Origin: Casuarius casuarius
Lineage: Eukaryota; Chordata; Aves; Casuariiformes; Casuariidae
Length of the DNA stretch: 64,000 nt
Assembly: GCA_003342895.1 (NCBI GenBank)
Contig: PTFA01000020.1
Span: forward strand, 5,349,644-5,413,643
Reading direction: 5' to 3'
The notes under the pieces are model-generated. The model searched no databases. It had not been told where the DNA came from and saw only the letters and a program-made list of their open reading frames with translations. Below, piece after piece: positions 13,115 through 26,300 of this stretch. The translations under genes were made by a program, and so were the position numbers. Positions within the stretch are counted from its first letter, which is position 1. Every line of letters begins with the position of its first letter.

Positions 13115-13562
13115 GTACACATTTTAAAAAGACTGCTCAAAAAAGGGAGGGTGTACAGAAAAGAGCTACCAAGATTTACAGCTTGATCTCATTAAGCTTA
13201 TCAAAAAGACTGAGCAGCAGCTTCCTTTCTCTTCTTCATAAGGAGCAAATAACAAGCATTGAGGGGATCTTTATTCTAGTGAATAAAAGCAAACCAAGAA
13301 CCAAAGGCTGGAAGCTGATGCCAAACATTCATATTTAGAAATAAGGCAGATACTTCTAGTAATGAGGAACTAGAGAAATAAAGTACCCAGGGAAGCGCAG
13401 ATTCTCCATCTCTTAATGTCTTCAAAAACAGAACACTTTTTTGGAACATGCACTTGAGCAAAACAAACAGAACTTGTTAAGTCTCAGTTCAGCTGGAATT
13501 TAATGACGTGTGACATACAGCAAGTCAGACTAGACAACATAAACTCTCCTCTCAATGATAGC
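13115..13562 (+). mobile_element. Ancient CR1-type LINE 3' region (sauropsid old family)
   Basis: Successive blocks match the old CR1-type element abundant in turtles and crocodilians: GTACAGAAAAGAGCTACCAAG, then TTTAGAAATAAGG, then AGATTCTCCATCTCTTAATG followed by TCTTCAAAAAC, then CAAGTCAGACTAGACAACATAA near the 3' end (consensus-like GGAGGTCAGACTAGATGATCATAATGG). All are in the correct order and orientation. Divergence is about a quarter to a third by eye. No coding capacity remains. Confidence 0.85.
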
Positions 13563-13774
13563 AAGAGAGAAAAAGATGGATTTCCGTAACTAGCTGCACT
13601 TGTGACCCCGCTTTTACAACTTCAGGTTACTTAGATAGGGCTAAAGAGTGTTACAGACTACCATTTTTCATAAAAGAGCAGGTCACAGACTGGTCACAAG
13701 TCACACAACACTGAGATCTTTTTCTACTGAGTTGCCACTTACCCAGTCGCTCCTCATCTTGTATTTCTGCTACT

Positions 13775-14010
13775 TTAAGAACCTAACTTTGTACTTGCCC
13801 TTACTGAGCTTCATCCTATTACGCCATTTCATCAAGATCAGTTCTCATCCTGCTCTCATGGTGCCTAAAGCTTCTCCCAGCTTTGTATCATCTGCAGATT
13901 TTATGAGCATCATCTGTATCTTATCATCCAAGTCATTAACGAAAATATTCAATAATACTGGACCCAGAACAAACATAAGTGGATTCTATTCCATACAGCT
14001 TCTGGGCTGG
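13775..14010 (-). mobile_element. CR1 LINE reverse-transcriptase fragment, dead
   Basis: On the minus strand the fragment reads LGPVLLNIFVNDLDDK and then, after a short gap, SADDTKLGEA, followed by a decayed LMKWRNRMKLSKGKYKV. This is the CR1/L3 ORF2 block LGPVLFNIFINDLDDG...FADDTKLGG...W-KFNKGKCKVLHLG, with the ADD catalytic pair still legible. Stop codons and small shifts interrupt it, so it is a fossil. It sits next to, and in the opposite orientation from, the CR1 3' region ending at 13,562. Confidence 0.82.
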
Positions 14011-14740
14011 CAGTAAATCACTGCTAACTACTTTCCATTACAATTTTCCCAATTATTTTGCACATACCTTGTGGTAGTTTCAAAATCATTTTCTTGTAAG
14101 AATTTTGTGTAAGACTGGTTTTGCAATTATCTTACTGTACAAAGGTAAAAATGGGACATATTTGATAATATTACTAACAGTAGTAATTTTTGTCAGTGAT
14201 AGTTGGGGATTGTTAACAAAGGATTCAAATTTTGGAATTCTCAAGACTATTTTTCCCATTATTAACAGACAGTCATGCTAAACGTATGAAAATAAAGGAA
14301 TATTTAATGTCCCAGAGAATACAATGCCATGACATTACTCTGTAGAAAGCTTTATCTATATAGATATTTTGCTTTACAGAAAGCCTATCGTCATTATAAT
14401 TCTGTTTAGTTATGCTTAAAATAGCAGTTTTCCAAAAACAAAGAAATCAAACAAGAAGTCTGTAGCAAACCTTACCCTAATGGCTACAGAAAAAGAAATT
14501 ATTTTACTATAGAATGAGTTTATTATAGAATGGAATTGTACTTGCCAACAGGAAACAAGATAAAACTATACCCAAATGTAATTAAACTATCCATAACAAC
14601 CATTTGACTCCTTGCTTATGCTGAAAATTCTTGCTCACAATTCATAAGGGTGCCCAGTTCCCAGAAGGTGGAGCTAGTTAGTAAGTCTAAAAGACAGACT
14701 GCCGTGTTCTTTACTATTCCCCATTATAAAACTAGAATAG

Positions 14741-14767
14741 GCTATTCTGTTTTGAAAACAGAATAGC
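14741..14767. repeat. 27-nt palindrome, 13-bp stem with one-base centre
   Basis: GCTATTCTGTTTT, then G, then AAAACAGAATAGC. The arms are perfectly complementary. The upstream AGAATAG at 14,734 adds a third copy of half the arm. Confidence 0.9.
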
Positions 14768-17700
14768 TATGAATGGAATAGTATATGGAAAACATAACTG
14801 CCTGGTATGCATGGATAAATTTGGAATATTAACAAAATGTGTAAAGAGATAATATTTATAAAGAGAGCTTTAAAAACCTGGTCTGAATTCAAGTTTAGAT
14901 TATTCTGATTCATCTTGCCACAACATTGCTGACATGTGAGGATGCTGCTTGGCTAGGAGTCACTGCTCACAAGTGAAGTCCAAAAGATTTTGGGAGAGGA
15001 TTTTTGCAGGATGTCCCACAATTCCTCCGTCACAAGAAAACCTGCAGTTGGCTCAGACTCAGTTGTTGCTATAAGGAAGATACAGTCAGGCACACTGAAA
15101 TTCGGGACCTTGACTCCTACGCTGACCAATGATAGCATGGTAGAGTCACTGAAGGAAGGCAAAGGTACAAACTATTACTTTTGTATCTCACACATTCAAG
15201 AGATCACAAAAATGTTGACCCTTTGGATCTCAAATTTCTTCTGATTTTCTCTAACTGCAAGATTTGCATCCTAAACAAAGTCAAAAAATGTATAGAAAAA
15301 GACTGAAGAACTAACTGAATGAGTAACCATTTTCAGAGAGGACACTAGGAGCAAGGAGATAAGCTACAAGGAGACTGCGGGTTGCTAAAGAGACAAGGGC
15401 AGGGCAGGTTGCCCTGTCTGGAATACTTAGCTTCCAAACAGAAGTCCTAAAACCTAGTGATGAAGCAAGGAAATTCAAAAATCATATTAGTCAGCCTTTG
15501 GTAAGGAAACCAAAACAAAAGCCAGACACATTAAAATGGAAGATGGAGGGAAGAAATTAAAAGAAGGACTATTACCACTATGCAATTAGCGTGGGATTAA
15601 AAGGAAAGAACACGTGCAGCACAAGCACTGAATAGATACTCTGCTTCCATTTTTAACAATGAATTGGGGAAACTGAGCTTATGATAGAATTTACTCTTTG
15701 GTTGCTGGAAAATGCCTTTCAGTCCTATGTTCTCTTAATCAACATGCCTACACAAGCAAATGATCTGCTTAGCATGCAGCTTGCAATTTCTACACCATAA
15801 TATCCAAGCTGCAATATGTCAAACTGCAAGTTAAACTTGATAAGGAGTTTGGCACAAAAGCAAGCTCCTGCTCTTTTCAAAATCAGGCCCATTGAGCTGT
15901 TTATTAAAACGTGCTGGTAATCAAATAGGAAGAATCTTACGGTTTTGCAATAGCACTCCTTTCGCCTTTTACCCTGGCAAGACAAAGGAAGCCAAAAGCT
16001 AATTCTATTACTGATTTTTAGATGGCGTGGACAGCAGTGAAAGTCTTTGATGACTTTAACTTACCTCAAAATGTAAATGGTATGAAAGTAAAAATTAAAA
16101 GCAGAGTTAAAAGCAGAAGCAAGCATTACCTCTTGCACTTAAAGCCGCAGAGGGCTTTACAGATGTACGGCAACGAAGGTAACAGCGGTGACCCAAGACT
16201 TCAAGAACAACCTATTCACTGTAGTGAATCACTTATTCCCTTAACACACGAACATACAAATAACCCATAAGAGGACTGAGGCAACAGAGGTCAAACAACA
16301 TTAATAAGTTGATGGCGTGCCATCAGAAATTGAATGTTAGACGGACTCTGATGTCTGAATGGCACAGGCAGGCAAACCAAACCAACCACCTCCCCCAACA
16401 CAGCTGGTGCAAACAGCAGGAAATAATCAACCCAGAGAGTCTGAATTTACTCTAACAGTATAGAATCATTCTTCTGAATGAATCTTTTTTAAAGGGAAAT
16501 TTAAAAACTTAAATGTGGCTTGTGTATTTGACCTTGCACCATAAAGAGGTCAGCTTCCTATTTCTTCACTTTCCCAGTCAGGTCTTAAAGCTCAGTTTAA
16601 CGCAAGGGTGAGAGCTAAGCTCTTTGAGAAGGGACGAGATTTTATCCTAACAATTCTGCAACATTTCTCACAAGAGAACTACAAACCTGAACAGGCCTTC
16701 CTAGTATTTCTGCAGGTAATATAATAGTGCTTTACTCTGACTGCACAGCTTTGGTGTCAGGAGAAAATCTTAAATTCTTGAAGATTTATTACTCCATATT
16801 GATCATCTGAGATTTTAAATTTGATCACACCAGTTGATGGTGAAAGCTGAAACCACTGAATCATATATATACACAAGTGTCTCAGCAACTTTGGTTACAA
16901 CAGAAACAGAAAAAGAAGGTGATGGCAACAACAGACATAAAGGTAAGGCAAATCTAATATACACAAAACACAGGGGTAATGGATAAAGCTTACAAAAGAA
17001 ACGTTGTGAAACTAGATATTCTGATGTCTTGTTTAAAAAATAATTCGTTGATTCAATCAAATGCTCTTCCTTTCCCTTTCACACTGGAAGTATTTAAGCC
17101 TCTGTCAATACCTGAGTCACTTAGGGAAAGACGGAAGTGGCAAATCTTATATTCTGGGCTACATATAAGCCCAGTAAATGAACCTACCAAAAAGAAGAGG
17201 AAGATACAGAAGTTGGGGGGTGGGGGGAAGAAAATGGAGGGAAATAGGTGAGATTCACCAAATTTTGGAAACAAAGGTGATGCACTAATAGGTTCAAGAG
17301 AACAAGAAAGAAAAATGTAAGGACAAGGAAGGGAAGAGAGAGTTTTGCAGAACTGTTCTTGTTTCCTCAAAATAAATAACGTCTGCTAATCAGGGAACAC
17401 ACACTAAGTGAGAATCTTTCATCTCTGACTAAATGATAATTTCACAGTGAAAGATCATCTTTCTGAAGATGCAAACAAAACTAGAATACAGCTTTATTTT
17501 GCTTTTTCACCATCAATTACATTTGGATGTATGCAATTCCCCAGGGTATTGAAATACAGAAGGGTTTAATCCAGAATTACAGCATCTCCATCAGGGATAG
17601 GATTAGTTAAGAAAAAATAACCCACATATCCCTATAGGAATGTGGCTATGAATAGTTGTTTTACTTCATTTCAGCTAAGAAATCTGGCACCATTCCTTAA

Positions 17701-20700
17701 ATGCTCTTTACTACCAATGCTGAAGGTTACTGTTGGCCCGTTCACCTGCCCAGTGGTGAAGCTTCCAATTCCATAGGTCACTTCAGGCAAAAATCCAGGT
17801 GAAATCATACTGCCAGCTGAAGCTGTTCGATGTAGCTGGGTGGGTTGTGCTCGTAGCAAATCGGGAAGTGCTCCCACGAAGAGAACAAGTAAAAGAACAG
17901 TTGGGCAGCAGTTCTTTGGGAGGGGTACACGAAGCAGGTGGAAATGACGGCCCCTTTTGACCAGCACTGCTAAACCTGGAGATCAGTCAGGGGCTGTGTA
18001 AACATGAGAGCAAGCTACTGCATTTTACAGGCAACTCTAATGGCTTGAGGACAGGCTTTCACATCCTGGTTCCCACAGAAAATGAGAAGGTGAAAATAAA
18101 AGGATTTTAATGTTGTCAAGTAATTCTCCAAAGCAAAGCAGTCTTGAGAGAAAGAAAAAAAAAAGCTCTCCTTTAAAATCTATCTACCCTTCCTGATTTA
18201 TCCTGCAGAGGAATCGTAATCCTGCAACTGATGAAACACACCACGTTACCTTGGTAACTGGTAACTCAAACCCAAATTCAGCCCAAAGTATACACTCAAA
18301 GGTCAGACTGCATGAAAAGTTAGGCTAAGGAGGATACAATTCACATTGAAAGGTAAATACAATAGAAAAGGTGTTGCTGATATTTCAGATTTCAAAGATG
18401 TAACACAACAAGCAAGCATGCTGGGGTGTGGGGGGGGGAATCACACAATGTCAACACTAAGACTGCAGATATAAACCTATCTTAGCAAGTTCTGAACACG
18501 TATTAAGACAGCATCCACATTTATAGGAATATGCTATTGCTCAAAAGAGTAATTGTCATATTTTCTATTATCTCTAATGAATGTGTGATGCATTCTTTAA
18601 CATCTATTCCATTCTGTTATACGCCACACAGTAATTGTATCAATCAAGTTCACTAACATGAGTGAACATTTTATCCCATACTTTAAAGCATACTTTTCAA
18701 TAATTTGGTCAAATCCCTGGGTAAGTCGCATTTTTCTTTCAAACAGTAGCACAGCTTTTCTTAGGACCAACTCCAGGGCTAAGGCAGCTTCAGGTTCAAT
18801 GACCTATCTGTGGCCATATGTTTTCAGTATTACTCAGCTAGGTTACATATTAACCATAATTTGAATGCTAGTACAACATACTGCAAACTTTTCCTTTACA
18901 TGATGTTTGTGAATTGTATGTACTTGACTTGCGAATTTGTGTGCACAAAATACTATCACTTTAGATCTATGGGCATGAACATGTTATGATTTTATATCTA
19001 AGAAAAGATTGTGAACCCATGCAGCTAGTCTTCGTACACACAAGGGACTAGAATTAAAAGTGAATTTATAACCCCACCTTAGCATTTCCACCTCTATCTA
19101 GGTGCTTCACTGTGCATCCTCAACACTGCCTGTCAAAGTCTCAAGGGAGTCACGCAGAGAGACTAACAAACATACAAGACCACATCTTCATACAGAAGCC
19201 AAACATGAAAAATTCTGGCCCCAAAGCCAATGGTTTTGGAAAACGGTTAGGCAACCAGCTTTGCCACACACCCAGAAAAATCTTCAGAAAGGTCCATCTT
19301 TTAAGTAGGTCCTATAACAGAAAGCTGTTTATAACCTTTTCCATTTCTGTATGACCTTGAAATTCCTACGGGCTGACACAGGCACTGCGATTCCAACTCG
19401 CATGCAACCATAATAAGGACACGTTGCCCTCCACAAAAAGCAGAACATGAAAAGAGAACGACCTCCCCGAAATCTGCTGCAGTTTACGTCTGATGAGATG
19501 CTGCCGAACACAAAGCACAACTCAGCAGAAGTACCGATTCTGCTCTCCCAGAAGCTACGGCTTCAAGAGAATTAGGGGAAGACCCTGCAATTAGGGACAC
19601 ATTTAGGAGAAAAATTTATCCCAGTGCCATAACACCTAGATGCTTTCTGTGTCCCTGGCCTGTCAGCTCCAGAACATAACCTTTCAACTGAACAAAACAC
19701 ATCTCCTACAATTTCTAACCATTACAATCACCATCATTGCTTAGCAAGTGGTATTTTTCAGTCTATTTGATGGCCATTTATTACAATCCTTACAAGGAAG
19801 TAACTTCAAGTACTTTTGATTTTGTGAGCTAAAAGTTCCAATCAATATTTCAGTTGCCTGCATAAAGTGTGAGCCTGAATCAAAGCTAAGAGCACCCTGC
19901 TCTCTTTTTTACAACTAGAAGTACAACGTAAGACACAAATGGACTGGTTCTGGTTAAATATATTTCATGGCTTATACAGAACCACAAAGGATATGTACAG
20001 GGGCTCAAAGAGAGTGAAGGAAAAACAGGAATCTGTATTTTAAGCTTTCATGCTGCTGAGCTTTTCAATCTCTTGCTTTTAGGGACAGAGAGCATCCAAA
20101 ACGAAGGAAAGCATAATCCTAAATCACAACATTTTTCCCTGTGCGCACCCCCCCCTCCCCCCCCGGACTGGATAAACAAAATTCAGTCTCAAATCTTGCT
20201 CCGTAACTAAAAGGATGCTTGACATGTGGAATACTGGTTATAACCAGCCCACGTGTGTACACGCTGTAGTAACATGGGGGAAGAAGTTTGGGTGAAAGTG
20301 TAGTACTCTCCCTGCAAAACACTCAACAGTCACACTGGATTTCTGCTAGTAATAGCAGAAATACTAGTTAAACAACATCTAGGGGGAGAGAGGAGAGTTG
20401 GGCACAAGAACAAATACTCAGTCTCATTCTTGTAATCAGAATCGGAATGGCTGGGCTCACTTTCTAAAGACTGTTTCAAGTTGACAACTATTACTACCTC
20501 ACTGTTGAGAATTTTGTACCTTCTTATCTAAGGAAGGTCTGAAGAACATAGAAAACTCTTTTGAAAAAAGCACAACTGCATTGATACTTTGGCACCTGCA
20601 AGCCATCAACAGAAAATGCAGATGAGATCAGCTCTCTCTCTCTAGCATGAGGGATACTTTCCTAGTAGATAGAAACTCACAGACGCAAACAGATTAGAAA

Positions 20701-21191
20701 TATTCTGTCTCTGGACTATTCATAAAAATAAATAAATAAAACAACATTAAAAACACCTTCCAACACATCTAGCAGGGAAAATAGGAATTCCAGGATCCCA
20801 ACACAAATCTCTCATATTGGTAGAAATGCTGACTTACTAGCTACATTATAAATGAAGTTTGCAACCAAAGTGTGGTGTGATAAATTTACCGCTACTGCAC
20901 AAATGATACATAGCTGAAAAAATAACTTTAGCTCCAAATATATAGGAAAGAACTACAACAAATACGTTCTAACAGCTTCAAAAGCCTTAGAGTAAAATTA
21001 AGTCATGAAAACCTGGAGAAAGAAAAAACTGTAAAGGAAAATACAAGATGAAAGAAAATACAAGAGAAAAAAAATCAAATTGTTGTGTTGTGTTTTATTT
21101 GTTTACTGAGGAGTAGCACAAGGCTTGGTCCTGCTTCTCTTACATTTGGAGCAGTATACATGATCACCAAGGTGCTGTCTCATTTGTTGCA

Positions 21192-21216
21192 ACGCGCGCG
21201 CATATACACATGCGCA
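21192..21216. repeat. Alternating purine-pyrimidine tract (CG/CA)
   Basis: The sequence runs CGCGCGCGCATATACACATGCGC with nearly strict alternation, a classical Z-DNA-prone pattern in an otherwise AT-rich intron. Confidence 0.7.
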
Positions 21217-21861
21217 GAAGAAAGTCTCTCTTCAGATGTATGAGGCAGATCTTGACTCATCTATATTGTGTGAAAACAATAAGGAATCCACCCATAGGGG
21301 AGATCAGAAGACTGGGGGCAAGGACCTGCTGTGGCCAGAGCTTTCTTCACATCGGCTCATGGAATCATGCCCTATGCAGCATTCAGTACTGAGATATATC
21401 AACTTCCGTATTCACAGAACAATGAATTTAAGCAAATCAGAAAACAAAAGTCAGTAACCCTTTTCAGAAAAGCAAGAAGGTTTACAAAAGAATGACACTG
21501 AAACAGAATGTCTGCCTTTCCTTGAAAGTTTCCTACAGGTTAAGATACACTTAATTTTTTTTTCTTCAAAATGGTATATTCAAGTAAAACCTAAAATAAA
21601 CTAAACTACAACAACCTTCAAAAGAAAACACCTTACTTTCAAAAGGTTTTCATGTAGCACAAAAAATTCAGCATTGCAAACATTTTAAGTACACAACTGA
21701 GATGCAATTTGATAAACAGCCTTCCATCATTCAAGGCTAGGACTGTGCAAAACCTTGCTATCAGCACTTTTACCAAAGTTACTATTGAATCTTCTCTACC
21801 TCATTTTTCTGCAACTTCTTCCATTTTTATTTACTCTAGTCAATGAAAATAGGTTGCTTAC

Positions 21862-22006
21862 CACCTGTATGAGACATCTTGCGGTCTGCTGGTGAAGGGT
21901 CATCTTCACCTTCTTTAATGCTGCTGCTGTTGTCCTTTTCAAGCAGTCTGTCCACCATGGCAATAACGCAGTTTAAACTCTTCCCCACATTGGCCCACAC
22001 CCTATC
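21862..22006 (-). CDS. INPP4B: INPP4B exon 6 of those visible (145 bp)
   Basis: The acceptor is ATGCTCTTTTCAG and the donor is GGTG|GTAAGC. A second GT lies three bases upstream inside the exon (CAG|GTG), but only the downstream donor keeps frame with the next exon (G|GT, Gly). The peptide [20 protein letters not shown] is close to human INPP4B. The rest, [20 protein letters not shown] then DRKMSHTG, is a charged, low-conservation linker that differs clearly from the Gly-rich human segment. This is the fastest-evolving stretch seen in the gene. It is followed by the longest complete intron of the window, 10.4 kb. Confidence 0.95.
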
Positions 22007-22220
22007 CTGAAAAGAGCATGAGTATCACTACACATTATTGAAGAAGCATAAAAAGCCAACACCAAGTTCTTAACAGCACCTTAAGCTGGAGAAAGAGAAG
22101 TGCAGATTACAGAAATATGAGGGATCAGCATATTACCACTTTCCTCATTAGGCAGTGTACCAGCAGTTTAAGACTTTTTCATGGACTTTTTTCCTGCAGT
22201 GTTAAATGACTGAACTGAAA

Positions 22221-22245
22221 TTTTTTTTTTTTTTTTTTTTTTTTT
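22221..22245. repeat. Poly(T) tract, 25 bases
   Basis: Uninterrupted T run. On the minus strand it is poly(A), but no recognisable retrocopy precedes it. Confidence 0.95.
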
Positions 22246-23310
22246 GACACTGGAAGGTGCATGTGCTTCAAACTGTACATGAAGATGCATGCAAAATATT
22301 TTAGGTCCACCCATAGAGAACTAAACAGTTGACTATGTGACATAACATGGTAAGAGTAAAGATCTTGTGTGCAATTGCACAGTTTTGCCACGGTACTTGG
22401 CAACCTCTTTTTGGCAATTTAACATATCCTCTATTTTTATCACATGACTTTTGTTCTGCAGCTCTCATACAAACTGCAACCATGACACTTTGCAGAGTGC
22501 ATTATAAATATGACAATTACAGAAATAGAGAGAAGTCAAGTTGAACAAGCAGAGAACAAAAGAGTCGAGTGAGAGGAAGAGCTGTGATGGAATAGAGGAA
22601 GGTTCCTTCAGGTACTGGATGCTGCAGAAATGAAAGCTCTTACACCTATTCTTGTGGGGTCAAATAAGAAAAAGGAAAAACCAAGCCATACAAGACACAT
22701 CAGGCTGTATACAAGTCTAATAAACAAAGCTCAGAAAAAGCACATGTGCTTTGAAACTGAATCATTCTGAAACAAATGGAGAGCAACCAGAGTTTGCCTG
22801 GGGGGTGGGAGGAACAGGAGAAGAGAGGGAAGAAAATGTCACTGCTCTTCTTTCTACTTTATTATATAATAGCCAGAAGTATCATGTACATGTCAGGCTC
22901 CTTGAGGTGTAAGAATGGAGCTGCAAAAGACAACATGAGAGAAGGTTAAGAAGAACTGAGAACTCAGGTAATGCCATGCTTCCATATAAATGGTAACGCC
23001 TAGAAGTTGGACAAGGGCAAAGGAAAAACTACCATCAAGGCAAACTTTTCATCCAGTATTTGTTTTGAATTACATGCCACTGTTCTTAGGCCATCATCAT
23101 GGCACCAGTCGAGGTATGCAGTCTCTCTCTGTCCCCTACTTGGGGGCACATCCTATGCCAAGGGAGCACCCTGCACTGGGGGGCACGGCAGGGGCCTGCG
23201 GAGCGAGGCGCACCAGCTTGCTGGCTCTGTTCAGCAATGGAGATTCTCTCCTCCAGCTTCCCAAAAGCAGGTCCCCCGAATTGGAAGGACCTTGTAGGGC
23301 AGCCTGAAGG

Positions 23311-23394
23311 ATATGTCAGCACCTAGGAGTGTAGGTGAACATAGGACGTAGAATACGTGAGCACCTAGGAATATAGGAGAATGTAGGAGCTGGG
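23311..23394. repeat. 42-bp tandem duplication, diverged
   Basis: AGCACCTAGGA occurs at 23,318 and again at 23,360, followed in each copy by a similar GTGTAGGTGAACATAGGA / ATATAGGAGAATGTAGGA stretch. Period 42 bp, about 80% identity by eye. Confidence 0.85.
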
Positions 23395-26300
23395 GATAAG
23401 TATGGTTTGAGGCCCTCCCTAGGGCATCCCCATGCCTTGAACACACTGCAATTTCAGAAACTGTTATGGTACTTCATCTACAGCTGAGTATTTCTCTTAA
23501 TGACTGAAAACATGTTAAGCAAGCTACACTGAACATGAGAGAAAAGATACTGTTGTTTTACAAGGGATGAGAAGTTGGTAGCTATCAAGAAAAACTACAT
23601 TTATTTCACAAATTTTTTCAAAGATGAAAGCACTGCATGCCCAATGCAAGAAGCAGAAATATCTACACCTGTACACACAAACCAAAATATTATACATCTG
23701 ACTAGCTGAAATTCACATCCATGGACACAATTTAAAGCCAAAGGTAGAGGACTTTACTTCAAAAGTTTAATCCCATATGTACTTCAAGCTTTTCTAAAAA
23801 AAATCAAAAGATGGATAAAATGATTGATTTCAGCCATCCACAAGCACTAGTTTTACAAGTATTCTATGAAGAGCAATCAAATACTATAATTAGTAAAAAT
23901 CCTGGCCCCAAATAGTTGCAAGTTTTAGCAAAGTGGCAGGGAACTTCAGCCTTTCCTACCACTTAAGTTGCTGAGGTGTACGTATAACAAGTTGTTTGAT
24001 GCGCTTGCAGCAACATAATTTCCCCTTCCTCCCTCTGTGTTGGGATCGCACTGTCCCAGCAAACACCGTTTGGTTCTTAATGAGCATCTGGAGTCATTGC
24101 ACAGGCAATGCAAATACGAGTTCCTGTTTCATTTAGGTAAGCACGCTTTTCTCTTTTTAAGCCAACTATTAACTTCGCAGTGAGATGTTGTCTACAAAAT
24201 TCACACAAACATTCCCTGAGGATTTTGAAGTAAAATTCATAAACATCTGTTGACAGAAAAGCTCACTTTCACTAAAATACATCTGGCCATTTTACCTATG
24301 AGCAAGCGACACACGCAGTAAGGGCCTGTCCTACGGCTCTTGATTTCTCCATGTAGGAGGCTGTTAGGATTAGAAGCCATCATTATAGGCAGTCACAACA
24401 TGTAGATGTGTCTAGCATTCATGCCGATGTTATTCTGTCTGGACTGGAGATCGCCACACTTTTACAAAGGACCCGCTGAAACACTGCAGTTTGGAAACCA
24501 AACATTTGAGTAGAAATGCAGTTTCCAAATTAATTAAAATCAAGCGGCTCTATCTTCTCTGAGAGAAGAAATCCATCCATTTCATATTCTTTCTCACCCC
24601 TTAGTATTCCCATACTGTTTTCCTCTAGCCTAGCACATCTTCCACCCACATTGCACCCTCTTAAGCAATCTATTTTCAATTCTCCTAAGAGCTACTTCAC
24701 AAGTGAGCATTTCACAGCATGTGTCAGGGTAAAAGGAGAAAATATTCCCAGTCGCTCAAGTAAACTTTACTATAAGCCCTCTGTGTGAAGGAAATAAGCC
24801 TCGTTTCTTGATAGACTGAAGTTTTGAGTACCTAGCTTCCTAAGCAGGATGTTTCCCCTGGTACCGGTTTTCCCACCAGTTGCTGTGGGGCTAATGGGAA
24901 GACAAGCTTCCAGTTGTGGTGTGAGAGAACAAGAGAAGCAAGGTGTCCGACTTCCCCTCGTTACTGTTTCTTCAAGCTCAAAAGCCAAATACATGACAAA
25001 GAGTGGAAATCTGCAACAAGGCTTGTCCCTGTAGGGATAAGGCAGATTGGGACAAGTCAACGGCAGGTCGGCGTCTTCTACTTCCTCCAAGTTTCAAAAG
25101 CCCCTTGGGACTGTAAGGTCTCCTGGCATGTATGGCAACAGATCTGCATTCCCCTAGGTGTTGCTAGTTACAAATGCTGGAGCCACACTTCTCTTGCTGC
25201 TTCTGCTGTGGCACTGGCAGGCATGCATCTATACTCGCAATGACTTCCATGAAAACTTAGGCTTCGGCATCACAGAAAGCCAGGCACTTTTCTCAAGGCA
25301 TTTAAAAATGAACCTGTAAAATAATTCTCTCTCATCCACCCAATTAGAGAATGCAACTCATTCCCATCCACTTTGAAAGTGCCTTTAAAAGGCCATTCAA
25401 CTCCCTCATTTCAGAGAGGGCGAGCAAGAGAGGAAACGATTCCCCCGCCATTACACCTGACCGGGTGCCTGCCTCCCGAGCGCTGCCGGCCAGGCAGAGC
25501 CCCAGAGGCTATCTTTGTTTTTACAGGATTCTGAGGCCTTTCTAAACTGCCTGCAGAGCTCTTCAGTCACCTCTTGCCCTTCCACATAGGGCAGCACAGC
25601 TGCATGCATTACTCATGCAGTGATGTATACCATGTGGGTAGATAGTTGCACATTGCCATAACGCTCTTCAGGTATGCTCACAGATAGAGCTAGTTTCTTA
25701 ACGAATATGCATGAATAACATCCTCTTGTGAGGTGACAGTGCTTTGGAATGGAAAATATTGTATGTTGGTCAGTATTTCACAGGAATGTCTGCCTGTTGA
25801 GATACTGTATTACAATGTTGTCACAATAATTAAATATCATCGGACACAAAATTAGTAGATATGAAACGGTATTTCCATCACTGGTATTCAATGTGTGTCC
25901 AATAATCTTCAGTGTATTACTTGTTTTTCAAATATTTATACATAACTTATTGGAAATGCCATTTATCTGAATTCTTTTAATTCTTTTATTTAACTCCAAT
26001 CACGTTAAGTAGTCAGTCAGTCAAATGTAGAGCAGAAATGGCTCCAAGTGGCAGTCTGCCCACCTCTTCTTGTATTATGCATGACAACACTCTCTGTTTC
26101 CCTCCTGCAGGGAGATTCTAGGATAGCAGAAGCAGCTGGCAAGAGAAGAGAGCATCTATCCAGAGGCAATCTATAACTCTCAGGTTAAGTATTTCTCCTT
26201 AAACAGTAATGCTTTAGTACTGCCTATATACAGTGCTTCCAACTGCACAATATAAATAGCTCGATTTGTACTACTGTAAGCTACACGGGGATGAAAATTT

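Larger units (their letters stand above)
11487..21861. other. INPP4B intron between exons 6 and 7 (10.4 kb)
   Basis: The longest complete intron of the window. It holds a 15-bp tandem duplication (11,811), two opposite CR1 fragments (13.1-14.0 kb), a strong palindrome (14,741), G-runs (17,215-17,226; 18,430 region), a C-run (20,147-20,164) and a CG/CA alternating tract (21,192-21,216). Small open frames on both strands have no recognisable similarity and I treat them as chance. Confidence 0.7.

Noticed and set aside
14953..15244. Overlapping 69- and 84-codon frames on opposite strands
   Set aside because: Looked protein-like at first, but I could not assign a family or splice signals. Overlapping open frames on both strands usually reflect local base composition.
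22221..22245. Poly(T) as the tail of a processed retrocopy on the minus strand
   Set aside because: The sequence that would precede the poly(A) on the minus strand shows no coding similarity and no flanking duplication was found.
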